Positions 18,124 to 26,024 of a stretch of DNA of 64,000 nucleotides are shown here, piece after piece. The first letter of the stretch is position 1. Each line of letters opens with the position of its first letter. The notes beneath the pieces are model-generated. The model worked only from the letters and a program-made list of their open reading frames with translations. It ran no database searches and had not been told where the DNA came from. Made by a program: the position numbers and the translations under genes. Origin of the DNA: Tropicibacter sp. R16_0 (lineage in GTDB: Bacteria; Pseudomonadota; Alphaproteobacteria; Rhodobacterales; Rhodobacteraceae); assembly GCF_017743935.1 (NCBI RefSeq), contig NZ_JAGHRE010000002.1, positions 434,001 through 498,000 on the forward strand, in the 5' to 3' direction.

Positions 18124-18864
18124 CTAAACCCCCAGGCGTTTCGAATAAAGGTGATCATAGTGCGGCTTCATCCGCCGATGCACCCGCTGGACCCGCTCGG
18201 GCGTGTTCTCCAGATCCACGTATTTTCGCTTTTGTGGTGTCAGACCGGTCGACTTGGCCAGGTTTGCGTGGAACGACCCGCCGTCCCACCAGCTGTGCGC
18301 CGACGGGTCGCCGCCCGGCTCCCAACTCAGCGCGTCAGGCAGAAACGGAATGTCGACCGCCTCGCAGAACGTGCGGGTCATGCGGTGCGGGTCTTCTAGC
18401 AGATCGTCGCTGTCGATCACCGGAGGCGCGATGCCGTTAAGCGCCGTCAGCAGATCAAAGAGCGCTCGTTGTTCCGGGAAACCCACCTCCAACTCATCGA
18501 AATCAGGCCACTTGTTGTACATCGACGTGATTGTCTTGGCCGGGTCGCGGATCAGGAAAGCGTGGGTGAAATGCGACAGAAACTCGGCGTCCCACATGTG
18601 GTTGATGTAATGTGGGAAGTCCTTGATGAACACCGGACCCTGTTCCGCCCGGGCCCGGATGTCCTCCCAAACGCTTTCCAAAGTCAGACCGGGTGTGGTC
18701 TTTTCCCCTGCGGTAAAGCGCGGCCACAGCGGGTCTTCGCCTTGATACCAGGCCTCGCCAAACGGTTCGTGCAGGCAATCCAGATCACCGCGTTGACGCA
18801 TCATCCATTCAAACGCGGTCGACGTCGACCGGGGCACCGCCCAAAGGGCAACGATCTTGTGCAT
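18124..18864 (-). CDS. Sulfotransferase family protein
   Basis: 246-residue protein with the 5'-phosphosulfate-binding loop of sulfotransferases at its N-terminus (LWAVPRSTSTAFEWMMRQRG, residues 7-26) and the second PAPS-contact segment HAFLIRDPAKTITSM near residues 100-114. It would transfer sulfate from PAPS to an unknown acceptor, or act on a related nucleotide. It starts two bases after the stop of the Asp/Glu racemase-superfamily gene. Its Shine-Dalgarno (AAAGGA) lies inside the end of that gene, so the pair is cotranscribed. No signal peptide is seen. Confidence 0.8.
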   Translation of the reverse strand: MHKIVALWAVPRSTSTAFEWMMRQRGDLDCLHEPFGEAWYQGEDPLWPRFTAGEKTTPGLTLESVWEDIRARAEQGPVFIKDFPHYINHMWDAEFLSHFTHAFLIRDPAKTITSMYNKWPDFDELEVGFPEQRALFDLLTALNGIAPPVIDSDDLLEDPHRMTRTFCEAVDIPFLPDALSWEPGGDPSAHSWWDGGSFHANLAKSTGLTPQKRKYVDLENTPERVQRVHRRMKPHYDHLYSKRLGV

Positions 18865-18866
18865 GA

Positions 18867-19703
18867 TTATCCTTTCAACGACGACAACAGGCGGCCCTGC
18901 TGTGTTTCAGGTGCCAGACCCAGTGTTTTGAACACCCGCCAATAAAGCGCGATGTCGTGACCAACGAGCGGCTTGCCCAACCGCTCCTCAAGTGCGGCGT
19001 CATAATGGACCGGGCGCTGCGCAATCCCGTCTTCTGCACGGCGATAGTTGCTCATGCCATTGATCAAATAGGCATCAACGTTGGGGGCCTGTTCGGCGGT
19101 GTAGTCGAAGGATTTCCAGATCAGATCCTCGTCAAAACACCAGATGCAGTCATCAACCTCTTGCTGTGACGCAAACCAACCCTGATCAAAGAAGTTCCCG
19201 GCCCAAACCACATCAAACCCAGCCTCACACAGGAACCCGACGGTGCCTTTGTACCAGCTGGAGGGGTGATAGCAGGCGTTCAGCGCCACCTTTTCCACGT
19301 TCAGCTCGCGCAGCGCCTCGACCATGGCGTATCCGGCCATGTGAAACGGCGTCTCGTATTTGTCCGACAGCATCTCGCAATGCTGGCGGATGCCTTCGAC
19401 CCCAAGCCCGCTGGCATGGACCCAGTTCGACCCCACCTGCCCGCAAACGTCCGCACCATTGTTGGCCATGCACTCCATGAACTCCTCAAGCAGGCCAAAG
19501 TTCTTTTTTCGCTGATCGAGCCGGTGTTCGTAATCCGGCACGTGCAGCATCCGGCCATGCACGCCGACGCTGCGTGGCGCCATCCGCAGAAAATCGGACG
19601 GGGCCGCATCAAAATCATGCGGCGGACAGGTGAAGCCGACCTGATGCGAAAAGAGTTTGACCTTTGGATCGCGCCACTTCGGCGGCTTTTGATATTGGCT
19701 CAT
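18867..19703 (-). CDS. Asp/Glu racemase superfamily protein (arylmalonate decarboxylase / maleate isomerase-like)
   Basis: 278-residue protein resembling the maleate isomerase / arylmalonate decarboxylase branch of the Asp/Glu racemase superfamily. The first catalytic-type Cys is at residue 87 (GADVCGQVGSN), followed by KVALNACYHPSSWY. The C-terminal region where a second catalytic Cys is expected reads AYLINGMSNYRRAEDG, without Cys. Loss of one of the two cysteines would change the reaction, so neither isomerase nor decarboxylase can be claimed. It is the first gene of a pair with a sulfotransferase, divergent from a LysR regulator. No good Shine-Dalgarno precedes its ATG. Confidence 0.65.
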   Translation of the reverse strand: MSQYQKPPKWRDPKVKLFSHQVGFTCPPHDFDAAPSDFLRMAPRSVGVHGRMLHVPDYEHRLDQRKKNFGLLEEFMECMANNGADVCGQVGSNWVHASGLGVEGIRQHCEMLSDKYETPFHMAGYAMVEALRELNVEKVALNACYHPSSWYKGTVGFLCEAGFDVVWAGNFFDQGWFASQQEVDDCIWCFDEDLIWKSFDYTAEQAPNVDAYLINGMSNYRRAEDGIAQRPVHYDAALEERLGKPLVGHDIALYWRVFKTLGLAPETQQGRLLSSLKG

Positions 19704-19790
19704 GGTGTGGGCACCGAATTGTTTGCGTCAGATGGCCCGATGCTGTCGCAACCACAGAGGCAAATCCATTGCTTTCGCAGGTCAGGACCA

Positions 19791-19806
19791 ATATCAATTT
19801 TGATAT
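19791..19806. promoter_or_regulatory. Palindromic operator-like site at the LysR start
   Basis: A perfect 7-bp inverted repeat with a 2-base centre (ATATCAA-TT-TTGATAT) overlaps the first bases of the LysR start codon. It lies in the 101-base divergent promoter region, so it is suited to autorepression. Confidence 0.5.
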
Positions 19807-20704
19807 GCTCAACCGACGATATGCCCTCCCCTCTATCTCGGCCCTGATCGCGTTCGAGGCCGTGGCCCGACGCAAGGGTTTTGCGCGCGCCGCCGAAGAG
19901 CTCAACACCTCGCAGCCTGCCATCAGCCGCCACATCCGCAACCTTGAGATCCGCTTTGGCACCCGGTTGTTTCACCGCGACGGCCACGATGTCCGCCTGA
20001 CCGCTGCAGGTGAAGGGTTCTATGCCTCGACGCTGCAGGCGTTGGATGGGTTGCAACAGGCGGTGGATACCGTGGCCCAAACCGCGCCCGAGGTCACGCT
20101 GGCCAGTTCGCACGCGGTGTCGCACCTGCTGCTGATGCCCCGCTACCGCGATCTGCGGCGCGCCTTGGGCAAAGGGGTCGAGTTGCGGTTTCTGACTGCC
20201 GAATACCATCTGATTGGGGCCGCCATCGAAACCGGGGCTGATGTCGTCTTTGAATACGCGCGCACCGCGCCCAACCGAGACCATGTGCTGATTTGCCGGG
20301 AAGAGGTCAAACCCGTCGGCACGCCCGAGGTGATCGCGCAGGCAACGGCGGCTTTGAATGGCCAGGCCGATCCTCCGGGCCTGTTGGAATTGCAGCAAAA
20401 GAACCTGGGCTGGACCACTTGGGCCAAATGGCAGGCGGCGCATCCGGAAGCCGCGGGATGGACGGAATGCGACGCGCACGACAACTATGTCTATCTGCTG
20501 GAAATGGCGGCATCGGGCGCGGGGCTGGCCTTAGGATGGCGCGGCTTTGTCGGCGGATACCTGGACCGGGGGTCACTGGTTGGGTTACCGGGTGACTGGT
20601 TCGCAACAGATGTCGGGATCTATGCCCGGTTGACTCGCAATGGCGAACGCAACGACAAGGCGCGGGCTTGCTTGGCGGCGCTGAAAACCCTGTCCGACAT
20701 ATAA
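19805..20704 (+). CDS. LysR family transcriptional regulator
   Basis: 299-residue LysR regulator. The N-terminal winged helix-turn-helix (residues 6-65) contains FARAAEELNTSQPAISRHIR and is followed by the effector-binding domain. It resembles the GcvA-type subgroup by its short start before SALIAFEAVAR. The ATG at 19805 begins the HTH directly; upstream in-frame codons overlap the promoter region. It is divergent from the racemase-superfamily/sulfotransferase pair and probably controls it. A perfect palindrome spans its start codon, and a bidirectional terminator follows. Confidence 0.9.
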   Translation: MLNRRYALPSISALIAFEAVARRKGFARAAEELNTSQPAISRHIRNLEIRFGTRLFHRDGHDVRLTAAGEGFYASTLQALDGLQQAVDTVAQTAPEVTLASSHAVSHLLLMPRYRDLRRALGKGVELRFLTAEYHLIGAAIETGADVVFEYARTAPNRDHVLICREEVKPVGTPEVIAQATAALNGQADPPGLLELQQKNLGWTTWAKWQAAHPEAAGWTECDAHDNYVYLLEMAASGAGLALGWRGFVGGYLDRGSLVGLPGDWFATDVGIYARLTRNGERNDKARACLAALKTLSDI

Positions 20705-20707
20705 AAG

Positions 20708-20736
20708 GCCGCAGGGGCTCTGACCCCTGCGGCTTT
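20708..20736. terminator. Bidirectional terminator
   Basis: A perfect 10-bp stem (20708-20717 with 20724-20733) and 6-base loop are flanked by AAAA and TTT. It is shared by the LysR gene (plus) and the BCCT transporter gene (minus). Confidence 0.8.
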
Positions 20737-20777
20737 GATTTGGTTCGGGCCGCCCATATCGGACGGCCCTGCTCGCA

Positions 20778-22598
20778 TTACTCGGCGGGTTCTGCCACGC
20801 CTGCTTTTTCACGATGGCTGTCGCGATAAAGCGCCTTGGCCAGTGCCACGCACATCAGGCCCATGACCATCGTGAACGGCAACGCGCCGATGATCATCGC
20901 ATTGCGCAAGGCATCCATCGGGTTGTTTTCACCCGCCGCCATGATCAGCGCACCGATCACGGCAGTCAGGATTAGCCCCCAGACGATCTTGTGCTTGTTG
21001 CCAACCTCTTGGTCGCCGCCCGACATGATGGTGTTCATCACCAGGATGCCCGAGTCAGCCGAAGTGACCAGGAAGGTCATGATCAGAACCACACACATGA
21101 TGGTCAGCCCCGACAACAGGCCGCCCTGGATCATTTCACCCAAGGTGACGAACAGCTTGGCGGTGTTCGACGCACCAATGATGGCCCCATCAGCGCCACC
21201 CGTCAGTTCCAGATCGATGGCGGTACCGCCCAGGATGGTCATCCAGGCAAAGCACACCAGCGACGGCGCAAAGACACAACCCACGATGAACTCGCGCACG
21301 GTGCGACCCTTGGAGATGCGCGCCAGGAACAGACCCACGAAGGGCGAGAACGCGATCCACCAGGCCCAGTAGAACGTGGTCCAACCAGCCTGCCAGCCGA
21401 ACTGACGTGCAGGTTCACCCGCTGCATAAGCCGCCATCAAAACGTCGTCGGACAGAGCTGCCGCGTCGCCTTCCAGACCGGATTTGAAGCCTGCGAACGA
21501 GCCCCAGGCGTTGGTTGCTCCGCCGCGCAGTGCATCGGCAAATGGGGCTGCTTCGCTTGGCAGACCAGCGGCAAAGTCGGCTGCCGACTGCGGGCCGAAC
21601 GCTCCAAAGCTCAGCGAGATGAAGTGCAGGATGTAGTCGACAAAGGCCGAGGCATAAGTGCTCATCGCAAAGAGGAACGAGCCGAAGACCACAAAGGTCA
21701 GGAGCAGGATCAGCGACAGAACCAGGTTCAGGTTCGACAGGTATTTCACCCCGCGACCAACACCCGAAACGGCCGAGATGATCGACAGACCCATGATGAC
21801 GAACAGACCAGCCAGCAGGCCAACAGTACCCGGGGCCGGAGCTTCGCCCGTCATGTCCATCATCCATTCCATGCCGGTGATCGCATAGACACCGTCGATG
21901 AACTGCGACACGCCGTAACCGATGGTAACGGACACGCCAAGGATGGTGGCCACAACACCCAGGACGTCAACAACGTGACCCAGGAAGCCGTTCAGCAGCT
22001 TGCCAAACAGCGGCGTCAGCGCCGTGCGGATGGTCAGCGGCATGTTCCGAGTGTACGCGTAGTAAGCCAGCGACAGGCCGGTCACCACGTAGATCGCCCA
22101 AGCGTGAAAGCCGTAGTGCAGGAAGGTGTAGCGATACCCCGATTGCAGAGCCGCTTCGGTGTTGGGTGCAACCTCTTGCGCGATCACGACCGGGTTCGAT
22201 CCCCACAGGCCAAGCGGTTCGGCTGTGGCAAAAACCATCAGGCCAACGCCCAGACCGGCGCCGAACATCATGGAAAACCACGAGAAATTGGAGAATTCAG
22301 GCGCTTCGCCCGGGGTGCCCATGACCTTCTTGCCGGTTCCGGGCAACAGGGCCACGATGACCAGGAAGAAGATGAACAGGCCGACAATCACGATGTAGAA
22401 CGCGTTGAAGGTTTCCAGCAGGCGGCTGTTCAGGCTGCCCAGAACGCCGTTTGCATTGGCAGGCCAAACGAGTGCCCAAAGCACTAGCCCGATCATGATG
22501 GCTTTACTGAGCAAAGCGATTTCGACGCTGTGCCCCTCATAGAACCCACCCGAAGATCGCTTGATCTCCAGATCGGTGAAGGGTTGCTTGATTGACAT
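20778..22598 (-). CDS. BCCT family betaine/carnitine/choline transporter
   Basis: 606-residue secondary transporter with about twelve membrane helices. The family signature is visible as FSWFSMMFGAGLGVGLMVFA, and the substrate-binding aromatic region as FYWAWWIAFSPFVGLFLARI, with the conserved ARISKGRT loop. BCCT proteins import quaternary ammonium compounds such as glycine betaine, choline, carnitine or DMSP. The start was set at the Met before SIKQPFTDLE because GGGAGG lies 6 bases upstream; the longer open frame overlaps a leader. It is the last gene of a minus-strand cluster of catabolic enzymes, which suggests import of their substrate for breakdown rather than osmoprotection. Confidence 0.92.
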   Translation of the reverse strand: MSIKQPFTDLEIKRSSGGFYEGHSVEIALLSKAIMIGLVLWALVWPANANGVLGSLNSRLLETFNAFYIVIVGLFIFFLVIVALLPGTGKKVMGTPGEAPEFSNFSWFSMMFGAGLGVGLMVFATAEPLGLWGSNPVVIAQEVAPNTEAALQSGYRYTFLHYGFHAWAIYVVTGLSLAYYAYTRNMPLTIRTALTPLFGKLLNGFLGHVVDVLGVVATILGVSVTIGYGVSQFIDGVYAITGMEWMMDMTGEAPAPGTVGLLAGLFVIMGLSIISAVSGVGRGVKYLSNLNLVLSLILLLTFVVFGSFLFAMSTYASAFVDYILHFISLSFGAFGPQSAADFAAGLPSEAAPFADALRGGATNAWGSFAGFKSGLEGDAAALSDDVLMAAYAAGEPARQFGWQAGWTTFYWAWWIAFSPFVGLFLARISKGRTVREFIVGCVFAPSLVCFAWMTILGGTAIDLELTGGADGAIIGASNTAKLFVTLGEMIQGGLLSGLTIMCVVLIMTFLVTSADSGILVMNTIMSGGDQEVGNKHKIVWGLILTAVIGALIMAAGENNPMDALRNAMIIGALPFTMVMGLMCVALAKALYRDSHREKAGVAEPAE

Positions 22599-22628
22599 GT
22601 GTTTCCTCCCTGTTCGCACGTGTCCCAT

Positions 22629-22671
22629 GGTTCGGATGGAGAGAGTTATTCTGGCCGCCACGCTCCGAACC
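22629..22671 (-). other. Inverted repeat in the leader of the BCCT gene
   Basis: GGTTCGGA (22629-22636) pairs with TCCGAACC (22664-22671) over a 27-base loop, in the 93-base space before the BCCT gene. It may be an attenuator or processing site. Confidence 0.3.
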
Positions 22672-22691
22672 GGACGTCGCGACCTTGGGGT

Positions 22692-23702
22692 TTAGGTCAG
22701 AATGGCTTCGATTTTCTCCAAGGTTGCCACATTCACCGCTACACCGTTTGACTGTGCGGCCAGCCGCTTGGACCGACGGCCATCACCGGGCAAATGTGCG
22801 CCGGATTGATCCCGGATCACTTGGACGAGACCGGCAATACCGGTGGCAAAAGCGTCACCTGCGGTGGCCTTGGGGTCGATTGCGATGAACATTTGGCCGG
22901 TTTTTGGTGGTCCGCCCGCAGTTCCCGAGAAGGGCGAAGCATGCACGCCAAGCGTCGCGCCGGTCAGTGCCGCGGCCATCACCTCGGTCAGAATCGCCAC
23001 GCCGACGCCCTTGTACCCACCCGACGGTGCCATTGATCCCTTGAGGCCAACATTTGGATCGGTGGTGGGGTTGCCATCGGCATCCAGCGCCCAGCCAACC
23101 GGGATCGCCTTGCCTTCGCGCGCGTGTTTCATCACCTCGCTTTTGGCGATGGTGCTGGCGCTCTGATCGATCAAAAGCGCGGGCTGGCCGTCGGTTCCCG
23201 GCACCGCGATGGAAAACGGATTTGTCCCCACGACCGGCTTGGACCCGCCAGACGGCGCGATAGAGGCCGGTGCATTGGTGAAGCCGAGCCCCACCAGCCC
23301 CTCCTGCGCCAGGCGCCATGTGTGATAGCCCAGAACACCGCAGTTATAGCTGTTGCGGATCGCAAGCGCCGCGATGCCCTGTTCGCGGGCTGCGGGGATC
23401 AGCGCATCGAAGCCTGCGTCAATGGCGGCATGGGCAAACCCGGTGGCCGCATCCACGTTCACCACCCCCGGTGTCGGTTTTTCGACAGTCGGGATCGCGG
23501 CACCATCCACCTTGCCGCATTGCACATGCTCGCAGTAGATCGGGATATAAGCCAAGCCATGGCTGGCAACCCCGTCGGCCTCGGTCGCGGCTGTCGCAAC
23601 CGCCAAGGGGCGCGCATTGGTTTCGGATGTGCCAGCAGCCACAAGGGCGCGGAACGACAGATCTTCGATTTCTGCGAGTGTGAGCGTGCGGGTCTCGATC
23701 AT
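22692..23702 (-). CDS. Ldh_2 family NAD(P)-dependent dehydrogenase
   Basis: 336-residue member of the malate/L-lactate/ureidoglycolate dehydrogenase family (Ldh_2, not the classical Rossmann LDH). Other members reduce cyclic imines such as delta-1-pyrroline-2-carboxylate. Family features include ATEADGVASHGLAYIP near the N-terminus, NCGVLGYHTWRLAQ and SGGSKPVVGTNPFSIAVPG. The start at 23702 is supported by AAAGG upstream; longer frames overlap the preceding gene. It sits 14 bases after a gene of unknown function in the same operon. In this context an oxidoreductase step on an amino- or imino-acid-like intermediate is plausible, but the substrate is not determined. Confidence 0.85.
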   Translation of the reverse strand: MIETRTLTLAEIEDLSFRALVAAGTSETNARPLAVATAATEADGVASHGLAYIPIYCEHVQCGKVDGAAIPTVEKPTPGVVNVDAATGFAHAAIDAGFDALIPAAREQGIAALAIRNSYNCGVLGYHTWRLAQEGLVGLGFTNAPASIAPSGGSKPVVGTNPFSIAVPGTDGQPALLIDQSASTIAKSEVMKHAREGKAIPVGWALDADGNPTTDPNVGLKGSMAPSGGYKGVGVAILTEVMAAALTGATLGVHASPFSGTAGGPPKTGQMFIAIDPKATAGDAFATGIAGLVQVIRDQSGAHLPGDGRRSKRLAAQSNGVAVNVATLEKIEAILT

Positions 23703-23716
23703 GGTGTGGCCTTTTG

Positions 23717-24337
23717 TCAGTCGTTGTCGGAAAGCCCGGCACCGGCACCCAGCAGACGGGATTCCTCGGTGGCGGGGGCATAGGTTTTGTGCGCCAAACG
23801 GTTCAGGGCATCCCAATCCGCAGAGCGCGGCGTCGCGCGGGTTTTACGCGCTGAGGACACGGGAAGGTCGCCCCCAAGCGTGACAGTCACCGTCTGGGCC
23901 ATTGCAGGCCAATCCGCAGTTGCCGACACGATGTGGCCATCCGTGCAGACGGTCATGCCATCACAGTCCAGCGTCACCGGTGCCTTCAACTGTCGCGCTG
24001 CCAGAGCAGCAAAGGGCAACAGCAGCGCAGGAGTGGCGACATGTTCCATGGCGATAGGATGCGAGGACAGCCGATGCATGCTGTCCGAAAGCAGGCACCC
24101 GGTGTGCAGCGGGCACAAGGCCCCCTCGCCCGTCCAAACCCCGTCAAGGGCTGCCGGTACGTGCAAACTGCGATCAGCCTGGTCCAACAGTTGAGCCAGC
24201 TGCCCGACCCCATCCAGGTCATGGGCGCACAGCCAACGGGTTGCTTTGGCCGCGTCCTCGGCCAGCCCCCATGCAAAGCCCGCGCCGCGAGTGGCGCGTT
24301 TGGCGGTCGCTTCGACCTCGTTCAGGGAATAGCTCAC
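23717..24337 (-). CDS. Conserved hypothetical protein (possibly DUF3726)
   Basis: 206-residue soluble protein with a GTG start that overlaps the stop of the upstream gene, and AGGAGG 7 bases before it; this is strong support for that start. It begins SYSLNEVEATAKRATRGAGF and continues GLAEDAAKATRWLCAHDLDG, with no signal peptide or membrane helix. I recognise it only tentatively as a DUF3726-type family. Its position between a 560-residue orphan and an Ldh_2 dehydrogenase, with overlapping and closely spaced frames, suggests a stoichiometric partner in the same pathway. No catalytic motif is obvious. Confidence 0.7.
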   Translation of the reverse strand: MSYSLNEVEATAKRATRGAGFAWGLAEDAAKATRWLCAHDLDGVGQLAQLLDQADRSLHVPAALDGVWTGEGALCPLHTGCLLSDSMHRLSSHPIAMEHVATPALLLPFAALAARQLKAPVTLDCDGMTVCTDGHIVSATADWPAMAQTVTVTLGGDLPVSSARKTRATPRSADWDALNRLAHKTYAPATEESRLLGAGAGLSDND

Positions 24338-26019
24338 ACCGCGCCCTCCTGCGGATAAACCCAATGGTCCGCCGTTTCGGTCGTCAGGTCCTCGGGGTAT
24401 GGTGCGCCCGCGTACATGCAGATCCGCACCCAGCGGTCGGACCGCGGATCGAAATGCGTGGCCCCAAAGAACGACAGCTTGGCCCGCAGCATGTCGATGG
24501 GCAGCACCTGCGCGCTGATGGTGTTGTCGCGGATCTCGCCATAGGGCGCTACGCGGCTCATCTGGGCGCGCCGGACAGTGTGGCGGTGTTCGGGGTGCTC
24601 CAGCAGAAAACCCGCGATGGTTCCTTGACGGCCATTCAGGGCCTGGTAGGCCAACGCCGCATCCCGCGCCGGTGCAAGCGGCTGTTCATAGTCGGCAATG
24701 GGTTCATCAAACCGTTCCCCCATGCGTGGCTCCAGCTTTTCCTCGGACACGTACCAGGCCCGCGCGCAGTTTTCGGGCGCGTCCCAGTCCAGATCCAGTG
24801 CCCAGCCAAAGCTCTCTTCGATCAGGTTGCGCACCTCGGTCACGTCCATCGCCCCGTCGATGGCAAAGGCCGCGCCGTTGCTGTCCGCCATGCAGGAGGT
24901 CAGACCGTCCACAAGATCCGCGTAAGGTTCCAGGATCAGCGAGGCGACGAGTTCTTGTCCCTCTTCGCTCAAAGCACCCTCAGCCCATGTCATCAAACGA
25001 TTCCAGGGATAATCGGTGATCAGATCATCTGCAGCGACATGAGCCGTGAGCACCGACAGATCGGCTTTCAGCGCCGCCAGCTTTTCAATCTGGATCGGAT
25101 GCTCGGACCGCCAGCGGTCAACCGAAACCTCGCTCTGGCGCAGCAGCTTGCGGAACACCTGCGCCTCGCTTTCGGTGGCCTCGCTCACAGACCGCACACG
25201 TGCGATGGCTTCTTCGCGGACCATGATCCAGTTGTTGAACAGGATGGGGTGGTTGACGATGAAGGGCGCCATGCCCAAACCGGTTGAATTGCCGATCCCC
25301 AAGCGGCGCGCGATGGCAGGGTCCAAAGGAACTGCCGCATCGCCGCCCTTGGCGTGGGCCATGTGTTCCACCAGGTCCCGCACAAACGCGCGGGTCAGGA
25401 ACACGGATAGCATCTCGACCTGAAACGGGGCCTGCACCTCGGCCCGACCGGCGATCTTATCCCGGTCTGCCGCTCCGAATTTGCCCGAGCCGTAAACGGC
25501 GGTGGTGCGCATCAGATAGCCGACCTTGTCGATCTGTTCAAAATCCGGTTGCTGGCCTGCCGCCAAACGATCCACCACATGCGCCCACAGGCGCACCGAG
25601 CGGTTGGCCCGCGACAACGACAGCTCGCTTTCGCTGACCCGCCCGGCCTCTTGCAGCGGCACGTTCTGTGACAGCCGTTCGATATCCGCCTCGGTTGGCA
25701 CACCATCAAACAGCGCAAAGGTGGCATCCCAAGCCTCGGCAATCACCCGATCCGAGCGCAACTCGGGCGGCAGATCGTGGGCAAAGGCCACCAGCGAATA
25801 GGTGCGTTCTGGCCCTTTTGCCGAATAGACCGCGCAACCCACCCCGTTTTCATCAATCCTGAACACCGGGCGCGCAAAGCTCCAGTTTTCCTTCGCCATG
25901 CGGCGGGTCAGTTGCCGCATGAAGCTCAGGCGGCATTGATGCAGCGACCCCAATCGCGACAGGCGCATGACTGTCGCTGGGTCTCGCCGGGGGATGGTGG
26001 TCTGCGCGGGTGCTTCCAT
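24334..26019 (-). CDS. Conserved protein of unknown function, 561 residues
   Basis: Large soluble protein without signal peptide, membrane helices or any cofactor motif that I recognise. It starts with an Arg/Pro-rich segment and RLGSLHQCRLSFMRQLTRRM, is acidic overall, and carries many Trp and Asp residues toward the C-terminus (GWALDLDWDAPENCARAWYV). It follows the M19-like gene by 5 bases and overlaps the next gene by 4, so it is firmly embedded in the operon. It may be a catabolic enzyme of an undescribed family or a subunit; nothing in the sequence decides this. Confidence 0.7.
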   Translation of the reverse strand: MEAPAQTTIPRRDPATVMRLSRLGSLHQCRLSFMRQLTRRMAKENWSFARPVFRIDENGVGCAVYSAKGPERTYSLVAFAHDLPPELRSDRVIAEAWDATFALFDGVPTEADIERLSQNVPLQEAGRVSESELSLSRANRSVRLWAHVVDRLAAGQQPDFEQIDKVGYLMRTTAVYGSGKFGAADRDKIAGRAEVQAPFQVEMLSVFLTRAFVRDLVEHMAHAKGGDAAVPLDPAIARRLGIGNSTGLGMAPFIVNHPILFNNWIMVREEAIARVRSVSEATESEAQVFRKLLRQSEVSVDRWRSEHPIQIEKLAALKADLSVLTAHVAADDLITDYPWNRLMTWAEGALSEEGQELVASLILEPYADLVDGLTSCMADSNGAAFAIDGAMDVTEVRNLIEESFGWALDLDWDAPENCARAWYVSEEKLEPRMGERFDEPIADYEQPLAPARDAALAYQALNGRQGTIAGFLLEHPEHRHTVRRAQMSRVAPYGEIRDNTISAQVLPIDMLRAKLSFFGATHFDPRSDRWVRICMYAGAPYPEDLTTETADHWVYPQEGAV

Positions 26020-26024
26020 GACCG

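Noticed and set aside
20991-22487. 498-codon plus-strand frame opposite the BCCT gene
   Set aside because: Extreme Gln/Arg/His content reflects the complement of a membrane-protein gene.
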